Of a stretch of DNA of 64,000 nt, positions 36,659 through 44,197 are shown piece after piece; the first letter of the stretch is position 1; each line of letters starts with the position of its first letter. The stretch is from an uncultured Victivallales bacterium (GTDB lineage Bacteria; Verrucomicrobiota; Lentisphaeria; Victivallales; UBA1829), in the NCBI GenBank assembly GCA_944390735.1, contig CALXRL010000044.1, positions 62,001 to 126,000 on the forward strand, read 5' to 3'. A model generated the notes under the pieces. The model searched no databases and was not told the origin of the DNA. It worked only from the letters and a program-made list of their open reading frames with translations. The translations under genes were made by a program, and so were the position numbers.

Positions 36659-37468
36659 TCAGTAAAAGATTCTCGTGATGATGTAGCCGGTAATCAGCAC
36701 CGTAAGGAAACAGATGACCACCGAACGCCGTGTCGCAATGCCCACCCCCACCGCGCCGTCCGACGCCGAAAGCCCCTGAAAACAGCTGATTCCCGTAATC
36801 AGAACGGAAAAAACCCACGCCTTGAAAAATCCCACCCAGATCTCGCGCCCCGTCAGAAGAAACTTGACATTGTCATAATAGGCGGTCCAGCTCACATCCA
36901 GCTGCGTATTCGCCACCAGCGCTCCGCCGAGAATGCCGATAAAATCCGTATACACCGTCAGCACAGGCGTCATCAGCATCATGGCAATCAGCCGCGGAGT
37001 GACCAGAAAATGAATCGGATTGATGGACAGGACCTCCAGAGCCGCAATCTCCTGCGACACCTTCATCGTCCCCATCTGGGCCGCCATTGCGGCCCCCACG
37101 CTGGCGGCAAGGATCAAAGCCGTCATGAACGGACCCATCTCGCGGAACATGGTCTGCGAGACCAGATACCCGACCCGCATCTCCTGCCCGTACGCCCGGA
37201 GGATCAGTCCGGCCTGAAGAGCCAGAATCATCCCCGTGAAAAGCGCGACGGTCGAAGTCACGCCGAAACTCCGGATTCCGCACTGTCCCAGCGCCCGTCC
37301 GATGTCCCCCCGGGAGGCCGCCAGCGCCCGGGGAATCCCCGCAAACGCCTGAAGCACAAGCAGCGTCCCCCGTCCGACATCCCGCAGAAACATTCCGCAT
37401 CGCCGTCCCAGTCTGGAAACGGGATCGCCCGCGGGCGGAAAACTGTCCGGTTCATAGGAAATAATCAT
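36659..37468 (-). CDS. mlaE: MlaE-type ABC transporter permease
   Basis: 269 residues, five or six membrane helices. The MlaE/YrbE family signatures are clear: FGVTSTVALFTGMILALQAG near the start of the core, REMGPFMTALILAASVGAAM (the family's 'R-E-hGPvltalhvAGRvGsa' motif), EIAALEVLSINPIHFLVTPR ('amevmgid P...l..PR'), and a C-terminal GISCFQGLSASDGAVGVG ('c..G......GA.gVG.A.t.av'). It forms the inner-membrane channel for phospholipids with MlaF and MlaD encoded downstream. It starts 44 nt after the stop of the LWPF-repeat gene, in the same direction. Confidence 0.93.
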   Translation of the reverse strand: MIISYEPDSFPPAGDPVSRLGRRCGMFLRDVGRGTLLVLQAFAGIPRALAASRGDIGRALGQCGIRSFGVTSTVALFTGMILALQAGLILRAYGQEMRVGYLVSQTMFREMGPFMTALILAASVGAAMAAQMGTMKVSQEIAALEVLSINPIHFLVTPRLIAMMLMTPVLTVYTDFIGILGGALVANTQLDVSWTAYYDNVKFLLTGREIWVGFFKAWVFSVLITGISCFQGLSASDGAVGVGIATRRSVVICFLTVLITGYIITRIFY

Positions 37469-37512
37469 CGTTCATCCTCGGTTCTAATTCCGGTAAATTA
37501 CCACCGGAACGG

Positions 37513-38898
37513 TCAGAATTCAAGAAAATAAAACAAACGCGTCATCGTTCCCCGGGGTCCGCGCTTCCATTTCAAAAGATGAAACAGAACCGACTGCTCC
37601 ACCTCCCCGCCACTCCTCCGGTACGAATAAAACGGCGCAACGGAAACAATGCGCGTATCCCCATAGCGGCAGAGCTGGAAAAGTCCCCAGAAAAGATCAC
37701 TGCGGTAATTGTCGTCCTTCGACTCGTAGGTGTAGAATTTCCAGAGAGGCGACAGATTCCGGTCAATGGCACTGAACCCTTTCGGAGCCAGATTCAGAAT
37801 CTGAAACTCAAACCGCGTTTTGTCCGCTTTCAGAGAAAAGAACGGCCAGAGATCGCGCGACTCCTCCCATTTCTCCCGGTAGTCTTTCGAATACACCGCC
37901 TTGCTCCAGTAGAAAGGAAAGATCCAGGTATGAACCGTCCGCTTGTCGCTGCTTTCATTCTCCAGATTCCAGAGAAACGGCCAGAGAACAAAGGAATATT
38001 TGATGTGCGGACTGACTTTCTGTCCATAGAGAGGCCAGAGAAAAAAGAGATCATCCTCCTCCCCCCTCTGATTCTCTCCCCACCGGAAAAGCGGATAGGG
38101 AGCGTTGATCCGGAACGAATCCTTCCGTTCGCGATCCCTCGCATACGAAAACAGCGGCCAGAGCGTCGACCACGCTTCCGAAGAGGCAATTCTGCTGTAC
38201 CCGTAAAACGGCCAGAACAAAAATCCGTATCCCGGCGTTTCCGGCGAAAGATAACGCTGAAACGAAAACAACGGCCAGAGCACCGAATAATTTCTCCTCC
38301 TGCCCTGATACTCCGCAAACGCATAAAACGGAAAAATCCGCCAGCGGTTCAAATGCGGACCGGAATCATAATTTATCAGCGGCCAGAGCACCCCATCCCC
38401 GGAAACCGTTCCCTTGTCGGCATGCCAGTACAGAGGAAACAGAACAAACCGCACTCTGTCATAGGTCAGAAAATTATTCATATCCCCGTAGAACGGAAAC
38501 AAAGCCCAGGAAAAACGGCCGTCCACCCCGGTCTGGGAAAACCAGAAAGGCAGGACATAATCCATTCTTCCCCCGTTCACCGAAGAAGAGGCATAGTAAA
38601 AAAGAAAAAACCGCGTTGACCCGAACCAGGAACTCCGCAGAAAACAGAAGGGCCAGAAGAAATCCGTCGACGAGGAACGCCCCAGCCCGTTTTTCTTCTC
38701 CACATAACTCCAGAACGGATGCAGCGAATAAAGCGACTGCTCCGGCGTTTCCTGCACCTCCCCCAGCGGCCCCAGAAACCGGATCAGTTCCGTTCCGGAA
38801 GAGAAACGCTCCCGGGAATAAAACGGAGGAAGACTCCAATCCCAGCAGGATGCCTGAAATCCGCAGACGATCATCAGCAGCGCAAGAAACCATTTCAT
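37513..38898 (-). CDS. Secreted LWPF-repeat protein upstream of the mla genes
   Basis: 461 residues; no characterised family recognised. It starts with a signal peptide (MKWFLALLMIVCGFQA, possibly a lipobox at SC). The rest consists of some 18-20 short units with an aromatic-Pro core, such as FFWPF, VLPFW, ALFPFY, VLFPLY, VLWPL, RIFPFY, TLWPLF, FLWPLY, VLWPFL, WIFPFY and DLWPFF, spaced 20-35 residues with polar or charged linkers. The alternating hydrophobic and aromatic pattern suggests many beta-strands, as in a barrel or a propeller-like fold at the outer membrane. Being first in line before mlaE-F-D, it may be an outer-membrane partner of the lipid system; that is inference. An ATG-like frame upstream to 39147 overlaps the AraC gene and is rejected. 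Confidence 0.7.
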   Translation of the reverse strand: MKWFLALLMIVCGFQASCWDWSLPPFYSRERFSSGTELIRFLGPLGEVQETPEQSLYSLHPFWSYVEKKNGLGRSSSTDFFWPFCFLRSSWFGSTRFFLFYYASSSVNGGRMDYVLPFWFSQTGVDGRFSWALFPFYGDMNNFLTYDRVRFVLFPLYWHADKGTVSGDGVLWPLINYDSGPHLNRWRIFPFYAFAEYQGRRRNYSVLWPLFSFQRYLSPETPGYGFLFWPFYGYSRIASSEAWSTLWPLFSYARDRERKDSFRINAPYPLFRWGENQRGEEDDLFFLWPLYGQKVSPHIKYSFVLWPFLWNLENESSDKRTVHTWIFPFYWSKAVYSKDYREKWEESRDLWPFFSLKADKTRFEFQILNLAPKGFSAIDRNLSPLWKFYTYESKDDNYRSDLFWGLFQLCRYGDTRIVSVAPFYSYRRSGGEVEQSVLFHLLKWKRGPRGTMTRLFYFLEF

Positions 38899-38983
38899 TC
38901 CAGATCCCGGTATCCTTTCTTCCCTTTTCCGTAATATAAAACAGAAACGACCGCCGCGCAAGTCCAAACCGGCTCGGACACCA

Positions 38984-39877
38984 TCATTCTCCGGGAGTTT
39001 TTCCCGGGAAAAGATGCGCGGCCAGAGACGCTCCGCCCCCCGCCAGACGCTTCCGGAATTCCGCCGGAGAATCCCCATAGCGTTTCCGGAACACCCGAAT
39101 AAAATAATTCGTATAGTTGAACCCGCAATGAGAGGCAACGGCATCAATGCTCAGATTCTCCTGTCTCAGAAGGTCCAGCGCATGTTCCAGACGCAGATCG
39201 GTCATGTATTCCCGCAGCGTCCGGTTCTTCCGTTCCCGAAGCAGACGCGAAAGACGCGCCGGATGCAGTTTTGCCATTCCGGCAATGTCCTCACGCACAA
39301 TGTCACTGCGGAAGTTCGCCTGAAGCACCTCCAGGAGACGCCCCCACTCCATCTCCCTGCGGGAAAGATACGAACTCTGATTTTCCAGCGTCTCAAGCAC
39401 AAGAGTCAGCAGCGCCTGAAAATTAAACCGGACCGCCCGGTGATCACGATTCGCGGCAAGAAGCGCCCCCAGCGTCTGACGCCCCTCGGCACTGAGCGGA
39501 TATTTCGTATGAAAAAAAATATCGGGACCATTCGGCGCAGGCGGCAATCCGTTATGAGCAATATAAATCACACGAATGTAATCCTCAAAAAAAACGATGG
39601 AGATCATCCGGTGCCCGCGATCCCAGAGTTCCTCGGTCCAGCCGGAGGGATGCGTGACAAGGACCTCCCCGGGCGTGAAAATTCTATCATAGCGCCGACC
39701 GTTCCCGGCGAAACGGATTCGCTTCTCCCCGGACAGCGGCATCAGAATCCGCGGCATCTTGTGAATTCGAATCGGAGATTCGGGCAGAGGCTCCGGCTCG
39801 CCGAAAAAAAGTCCGCTGATTCCAAGATCCGCCGCCTCCCGCAGAAACGCGATCATGTTTTCCCGGCTGACAATCAT
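38984..39877 (-). CDS. AraC family transcriptional regulator
   Basis: 297 residues from the ATG at 39877 (RBS AAGGTGG; an in-frame start further upstream at 39931 is less likely). The N-terminal part looks like a cupin-type sensor (FAGNGRRYDRIFTPGEVLVT). The C-terminal about 100 residues hold two helix-turn-helix motifs: IVREDIAGMAKLHPARLSRL and, after LRLEHALDLLRQENLSIDAV, the signature ASHCGFNYTNYFIRVFRKRY with GDSPAEFRK. It faces away from the sialidase-like gene, sharing a 153-bp intergenic region, so it most likely controls sialic acid use. The ligand is not known. Confidence 0.9.
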   Translation of the reverse strand: MIVSRENMIAFLREAADLGISGLFFGEPEPLPESPIRIHKMPRILMPLSGEKRIRFAGNGRRYDRIFTPGEVLVTHPSGWTEELWDRGHRMISIVFFEDYIRVIYIAHNGLPPAPNGPDIFFHTKYPLSAEGRQTLGALLAANRDHRAVRFNFQALLTLVLETLENQSSYLSRREMEWGRLLEVLQANFRSDIVREDIAGMAKLHPARLSRLLRERKNRTLREYMTDLRLEHALDLLRQENLSIDAVASHCGFNYTNYFIRVFRKRYGDSPAEFRKRLAGGGASLAAHLFPGKTPGE

Positions 39878-39969
39878 TGTTTTCCACCTTTCCTCCGGGA
39901 AGATAATCCACATCGGAAAGAAATCAATCAAATTGTTAAAAAAGTATCATAAATCTTATTTTTTTATCA

Positions 39970-39998
39970 TTGTCAATGGGGAAATTTCATCGTATAAT
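39970..39998 (+). promoter_or_regulatory. Strong sigma-70 promoter of the sialidase-nanA unit
   Basis: TTGTCA, 17-bp spacer, TATAAT: one mismatch from consensus in total. It lies 33 nt before the sialidase-like start in the region divergent to the AraC regulator, whose binding sites are probably in the A+T-rich stretch just upstream (about 39920-39965). Confidence 0.8.
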
Positions 39999-40030
39999 GA
40001 AAGAGGAACCCAGGAGAAAGGACAAGGAAG

Positions 40031-41077
40031 ATGACAATCCGGAAATACACCATCAGCAACGATCCGTCCATATACGAGGCGTGGCCGGATGCGGTGCTGA
40101 ACAATTCAGGCGAAATTCTGTGCGTTTTCAGCGAATGCACGCATCACCGGGACCGATCCTACACACGGATCATGCTGACCGAATCCGGGGATCGGGGACG
40201 GACCTGGAGTCCGAAGCATCCGCTGACCGAGGGGACCGCCGACAAGCCTTATTACTACAACTGCGCCCGGATCAACAGACTTTCCGACGGAGAGCTTGTC
40301 ATCACGGTTGACCGGATCAAAAGAGACCATGCGGAGTGTGACGCGACGGCGTCGGACGTTCTTCTGTATCGATCCCCGGATGACGGCCGGAGCTGGATCG
40401 GACCGATTTCGACTCCGCTGAACGGAATCGTTCCCGACAAACTGACAGAACTGCCGAATGGACGTCTTCTTCTCTCCGCCCATTACAAAGAAGAGGGGAA
40501 ACTGACGCAATTTCTGCATTATTCCGACGACAACGGAAAAAATTGGAGTGATCGGATCACGGTTGCGAAGTCGCCCTCCTATCATCTTTGTGAAGTTTCG
40601 CTTCTTCCGCTGGGCAGCGGGACGGTTGCGGCGTTTCTGCGGGAAAATTCAGGAATGGGATATGACTGCAAAAAAGTTCTTTCCCATGACAATGGAGAGA
40701 CGTGGGGAGCCATTCATGATTTTCCGCTTCCGGGGTGTCATCGTCCGACCTCGGGATTTCTGAATGACGGGAGGATTCTCCTCACCTACCGTTTTCTTCA
40801 GGGAGGTTCGGGGGCATGGGGAAGTTCCACGCAGAATCTGTTTGCGGCGCTGACGGATCGGGAGTCGGTGCTGGCGGAAACGCGGTCCGGATCGAATGTG
40901 CGGATTCTTCCGATCGACTTCGATCGTTCGCCGATGGCTGATCTTGGTTATTCCGGCTGGGTGCAGTTTCCCGATGGAGAGATCTACATTGTCAACTATC
41001 TTGTGGACGACGCCTGGGACAAAGGACAAATCCGCGGATATTCTCTCACGCCCGACGACTTCCTCCTGACCCAATAA
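40031..41077 (+). CDS. Sialidase-like (BNR/Asp-box) protein without signal peptide
   Basis: 348 residues. Four Asp boxes (S-x-D-x-G-x-x-W type) mark the six-bladed propeller of exo-sialidases: SGDRGRTW (52-59), SPDDGRSW (115-122), SDDNGKNW (165-172) and SHDNGETW (218-225). Arg at SYTRIML and in FLRENSG may belong to the Arg triad that grips the carboxylate, but I cannot align it with certainty. No signal peptide is visible, so the protein should act in the cytoplasm on imported sialosides, or it is a related propeller hydrolase. The nearby nanA-like gene and AraC regulator support a role in sialic acid use. Strong promoter at 39970. Confidence 0.75.
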   Translation: MTIRKYTISNDPSIYEAWPDAVLNNSGEILCVFSECTHHRDRSYTRIMLTESGDRGRTWSPKHPLTEGTADKPYYYNCARINRLSDGELVITVDRIKRDHAECDATASDVLLYRSPDDGRSWIGPISTPLNGIVPDKLTELPNGRLLLSAHYKEEGKLTQFLHYSDDNGKNWSDRITVAKSPSYHLCEVSLLPLGSGTVAAFLRENSGMGYDCKKVLSHDNGETWGAIHDFPLPGCHRPTSGFLNDGRILLTYRFLQGGSGAWGSSTQNLFAALTDRESVLAETRSGSNVRILPIDFDRSPMADLGYSGWVQFPDGEIYIVNYLVDDAWDKGQIRGYSLTPDDFLLTQ

Positions 41078-41088
41078 ACCCAAAACGC

Positions 41089-41221
41089 GCAGCAAAAGAA
41101 AATCGCGACAGCGACGCACAGCAAAAGAAAAACCGCGACAGCGACGTGCAGCAAAAGAAAAATCGCGACAGCGACGTGCAGCAAAAGAAAAATCGCGACA
41201 GCGACGCGCAGCGAAAGAAAG
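41089..41221 (+). repeat. 30-bp tandem repeat, about 4.4 copies
   Basis: The unit GCAGCAAAAGAAAAATCGCG plus ACAGCGACGT repeats with CAGC landmarks at 41090, 41119, 41149, 41179 and 41209 (period 29, then 30, 30, 30). Each unit contains TCGC-GACA-GCGA (or the ACCGC variant), a 4-bp mini-hairpin. The copies follow without spacers, so this is not a CRISPR array. It stands between the sialidase-like gene and nanA and runs straight into a row of larger hairpins. Confidence 0.9.
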
Positions 41222-41223
41222 CC

Positions 41224-41306
41224 GCCCGCAGGGCAGGAGCCGAAGGCTCGGTGCAGGTCCGTGACCTGCTTCGGTCCAGCTGAACAAGCTGGTCGCCCGG
41301 AGGGCG
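41224..41306 (+). repeat. Row of five consecutive perfect small hairpins
   Basis: Within 83 bp: GCCC-GCA-GGGC (41224-41234), GAGCC-GAA-GGCTC (41237-41249), GCAGGTC-CGT-GACCTGC (41253-41269), CCAGCT-GAACA-AGCTGG (41276-41292) and CGCCC-GGA-GGGCG (41294-41306). Stems are perfect and loops are 3 or 5 nt. The sequences differ from one another, so they are not copies of one unit. The remaining 120 nt to nanA are purine-rich and show nothing else. The row may be RNA structure that tunes nanA expression or a fragment of a dispersed palindromic element. Confidence 0.8.
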
Positions 41307-41426
41307 AAATACGCGTCCGAGACCGGAAACGGAAACAAACTCAACCAGAAGTCCCGGAAATCATAACCGATCCAAACGAAAACACCCAAAACGAATCGAA
41401 CATAAAAAAAGAGCAAAGAGAAAAAA

Positions 41427-42326
41427 ATGAACTATCCCAAACTTACCGGTCTTCTTGCGGCGCCTTTCACAGCATTTGACGCGCAGGGGGAGGTCAATTA
41501 CGACATGATTGAGAAGCAGGCGGAAAGCCTTGTTACAGACGGAGTGAAAGGAGCGTACATCTGCGGGACGACCGGAGAAGGGATTTCCTGCACGGTGGAA
41601 GAGCGGATCCGGATCATGAAGAAATGGCGGGAAGCGTCCCGGGGACGCCTGAAACTGATTGCCCATACGGGAGCGCTGTCATTGAAAGACGTTGCGACTC
41701 TGAACCGCAAAGCAGTGGAACTTGGTTTTGACGCGGTCTCGGTGATTCCGCCGACGTTTTTCAAACCGGCAGACGAGGAAACGCTTGCGGAATACTGTGC
41801 CGCGGCGGCCTCGAGCGCACCGGAATTGCCGTTTTACTACTACCACACGCTGAATTCGGGCGTCAATCTGTCGATGTCCCGTTTTCTGGAAACAGCCGAC
41901 CATCGGATTCCGAATCTGGCGGGGATCAAGTTCAACCACCACAATCTCTACGAATACCAGAAATGCCTTCGCGTCTGCGGCGGCAAATACGACATCATTT
42001 TCGGAGTGGACGAATTTTTTGCAGGAGCACTTGCCCTGGGCGCCCGCGGCTTCATCGGGAGCACCTACAATTACTCCGCAGGAGTGTACCATCGGATCCA
42101 GGAGGCGTTTGAACGCGGGGACTGGGCGACGGTATCGCGAAACATGGACAAAGTCTGCCGAGGAGTCGATCTTCTGATCGCCAATGGCGGCATTCCCGCA
42201 GGGAAGGCCATGATGCTTCTGAAAGGGATCGACTGCGGGAACGCCCGTCTTCCGCTGCGGCAGCTCAGTCCTGCCCAGCGGCGCGCCATCGCCTCCGCCT
42301 TGGAACGGATCCTGAACGAGCCGTAA
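41427..42326 (+). CDS. nanA: N-acetylneuraminate lyase (DHDPS/NAL family)
   Basis: 299 residues, normal for the family. The substrate-carboxylate loop GTTGE is at 47-51, the catalytic-type Tyr in YYYHT at 137-141 and the Schiff-base Lys in LAGIKFNHHN at 168. The YYYHT form, rather than the YN-x-P seen in dihydrodipicolinate synthases, points to sialic acid lyase. It would split N-acetylneuraminate into N-acetylmannosamine and pyruvate. Upstream lies the sialidase-like gene in the same direction, separated by 349 nt of repeats and hairpins. No nanE or nanK is in this window. Confidence 0.88.
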   Translation: MNYPKLTGLLAAPFTAFDAQGEVNYDMIEKQAESLVTDGVKGAYICGTTGEGISCTVEERIRIMKKWREASRGRLKLIAHTGALSLKDVATLNRKAVELGFDAVSVIPPTFFKPADEETLAEYCAAAASSAPELPFYYYHTLNSGVNLSMSRFLETADHRIPNLAGIKFNHHNLYEYQKCLRVCGGKYDIIFGVDEFFAGALALGARGFIGSTYNYSAGVYHRIQEAFERGDWATVSRNMDKVCRGVDLLIANGGIPAGKAMMLLKGIDCGNARLPLRQLSPAQRRAIASALERILNEP

Positions 42327-42373
42327 CCGCCGATTCAGCATCCCGCGGCCCGAGCTTTTCCGGAAAAAAGCGG

Positions 42374-42402
42374 TTGTATTCCGGCGCATGAACGGATATA
42401 TT
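42374..42402 (+). promoter_or_regulatory. Sigma-70 promoter for kdsB
   Basis: TTGTAT, 17-bp spacer, TATATT, 36 nt before the kdsB start. Hexamers and spacing are the same as in the promoter at 391-419. Confidence 0.65.
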
Positions 42403-42437
42403 ATACCCGGAAACCAAACAACAGAGAGGTTCGGGCC

Positions 42438-43187
42438 ATGTCAAAACAGCTCAGGACGGCCGCCGTGATTCCGGCACGGCTGGCGAGCACCAGATTTCCG
42501 GAAAAAGTCCTTGCGCAGCTCGGCGGGAAACCCATCATCCAATGGGTATGGGAACGCACGATCGGGTCGAAAGCGGACCGGGTTCTCATCGCGACCGACA
42601 ATGAAAAGGTACTGAACACCGCCCGGACATTCGGAGCCGAAGCCGTCATGACCTCCCCCCGTCACCCCTCCGGCTCGGACCGGGTGTGGGAGGCCGTACA
42701 GGGAATCGACTGCGACATCATCATCAACGTGCAGGGAGACGAACCGCTCATGCAGCCGGAGGTCATCAATTCCCTCATCGACGTGATGAACGGAGAGGAC
42801 GAACCGGATATGGCCACCGTGGTGGTCCCCTCCAGCCGGGAAGAGATCGGCAAGAACCCGAATCTTCCGAAAGTCATCGTTTCCGCGGACGACACGGCGC
42901 TGTATTTCAGCCGCTCGGAGATTCCGTTTCTTCGGAATCCCGGCGGAGTGGATATGCCGCTCTACCGGCACTGGGGCATCTACGCCTACCGGAGAGAGGC
43001 CCTGAAACGCTTTGTCTCCCTTCCGGAAAGTCCGCTGGAAAAGTGCGAGAAACTCGAACAGCTCCGCGCACTGGAAAACGGCATGAAAATCAAGGTGGTC
43101 CGGACCACGTTCCAGAGCATCGGGATCGACACGCCGGAGGATCTGGTCCACGCGGAGGAATACATCCGGGAACATAACATCCGGTAA
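42438..43187 (+). CDS. kdsB: CMP-KDO synthetase (3-deoxy-manno-octulosonate cytidylyltransferase)
   Basis: 249 residues, full length. The nucleotidyltransferase signature AAVIPARLASTRFPEKVLAQ holds the CTP-binding Arg and Lys, GDEPLMQPEVI is the metal and sugar site, and RHWGIYAYRREAL and IDTPEDL are typical of KdsB. It activates KDO as CMP-KDO for attachment to lipid A, which shows that the organism makes KDO-containing lipopolysaccharide. It is followed 5 nt later by an LpxL-like acyltransferase and then recN; the first two fit LPS assembly. Confidence 0.95.
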   Translation: MSKQLRTAAVIPARLASTRFPEKVLAQLGGKPIIQWVWERTIGSKADRVLIATDNEKVLNTARTFGAEAVMTSPRHPSGSDRVWEAVQGIDCDIIINVQGDEPLMQPEVINSLIDVMNGEDEPDMATVVVPSSREEIGKNPNLPKVIVSADDTALYFSRSEIPFLRNPGGVDMPLYRHWGIYAYRREALKRFVSLPESPLEKCEKLEQLRALENGMKIKVVRTTFQSIGIDTPEDLVHAEEYIREHNIR

Positions 43188-43192
43188 CATTC

Positions 43193-44194
43193 ATGAAACG
43201 CTTTTTTCAATATCTGGTCTATCTGGCGGCGAAGGGGGTCATGGTTCTGATGGAGCACACCCCGCGGCGCTGTTTCTATGTTCTGGCCCGGGCTGCGGGA
43301 AGGATCGCGGCGCCGATTCCGGCCTTCGGAGGACTCGTCCGGGAGAATCTGCGGTGCGCCTTTCCGGAGAAAAGCGAATCGGAGATCCGGCAGCTTGCCC
43401 GGAAATCCCTGGAGAGTCTCTGTCTGACCGTCTGCGAATTTTTCTGGCTCCACAACAAGCCGGAAAAGGCCCATGAATTGATCGACGTCCAGCCGGATCT
43501 GCAGGGGATCATGGATGAACTGAAAACCAGTCCGGAGAAACGGCCGGTCATCTTCATTTCGCCGCATTTCGGGAACTGGGAACTGTCGGGGATGGTGCTT
43601 GCGCTGGTCTTCGGGCACAAGATGTCGACGGTGGTCCGGTCCTCGCGGAACCCCTATCTGGACCGTCTGATCAGCGGGGGCCGCTCGGTGCGCAATGTTC
43701 AGATCATCTACTCCAAGGGGGGAATGCTGAAACTCGTTCACGCCATGGAAAACGGCAGAACCGCCGGAATGCTGATTGACCAGAACACCAAAATCCGGAA
43801 CGGAGGAGTCTTTGTGAATTTTTTCGGTCTTCCCTGTCCGGTGAGCCGCTTTCCCGCCACGATGGCGATGAAAAAGAACGCCTATATCGGAGTCGGCAGC
43901 TGCATCCGAAAACCGGACGGACGCTTCCATGCGACCATGCGCAAACTGCCGAAAAAACTCTCCGAATACACCTCCGAAGAGGAGATCACCCAGGATATCA
44001 TGACCATCTCCGAGGATCTGATCCGCATGGCCCCGGAACAGTATCTGTGGCTGTATAAACGCTTTCAGTACATTCCGCCCGACGCCCCGGCAGAGGTCCG
44101 CTCCAGATTTCCGCGCTACGCATGCGTTCCCACGGAACGGTTTTTCGACCACGCCGCCCGGGCCCGCGCAAAACGCCGGGAACAGGAGAAATAA
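43193..44194 (+). CDS. Lipid A acyltransferase, LpxL/HtrB family
   Basis: 333 residues. One N-terminal membrane segment, then the H-x4-E acyltransferase motif in HFGNWE (His125, Glu130), VVRSSRNPYLDRLI for acceptor binding, and GMLIDQNTKIRNGGVFVNFF followed by FPATMAMKKNA, all as in late acyltransferases of lipid A. It should add a secondary acyl chain to KDO-lipid A at the inner membrane, consistent with kdsB just upstream. Which chain it adds, and whether lauroyl or other, cannot be told. The C-terminus is rich in Arg (RARAKRREQEK). Confidence 0.88.
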   Translation: MKRFFQYLVYLAAKGVMVLMEHTPRRCFYVLARAAGRIAAPIPAFGGLVRENLRCAFPEKSESEIRQLARKSLESLCLTVCEFFWLHNKPEKAHELIDVQPDLQGIMDELKTSPEKRPVIFISPHFGNWELSGMVLALVFGHKMSTVVRSSRNPYLDRLISGGRSVRNVQIIYSKGGMLKLVHAMENGRTAGMLIDQNTKIRNGGVFVNFFGLPCPVSRFPATMAMKKNAYIGVGSCIRKPDGRFHATMRKLPKKLSEYTSEEEITQDIMTISEDLIRMAPEQYLWLYKRFQYIPPDAPAEVRSRFPRYACVPTERFFDHAARARAKRREQEK

Positions 44195-44197
44195 TTC

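Noticed and set aside
41089-41221. Possible CRISPR array
   Set aside because: The 30-bp units touch each other with no spacers and no cas gene is near.
40649-41416. A - strand frame across the 30-bp repeats giving a periodic peptide
   Set aside because: It overlaps the sialidase-like gene over most of its length; the periodicity only reflects the DNA repeat.
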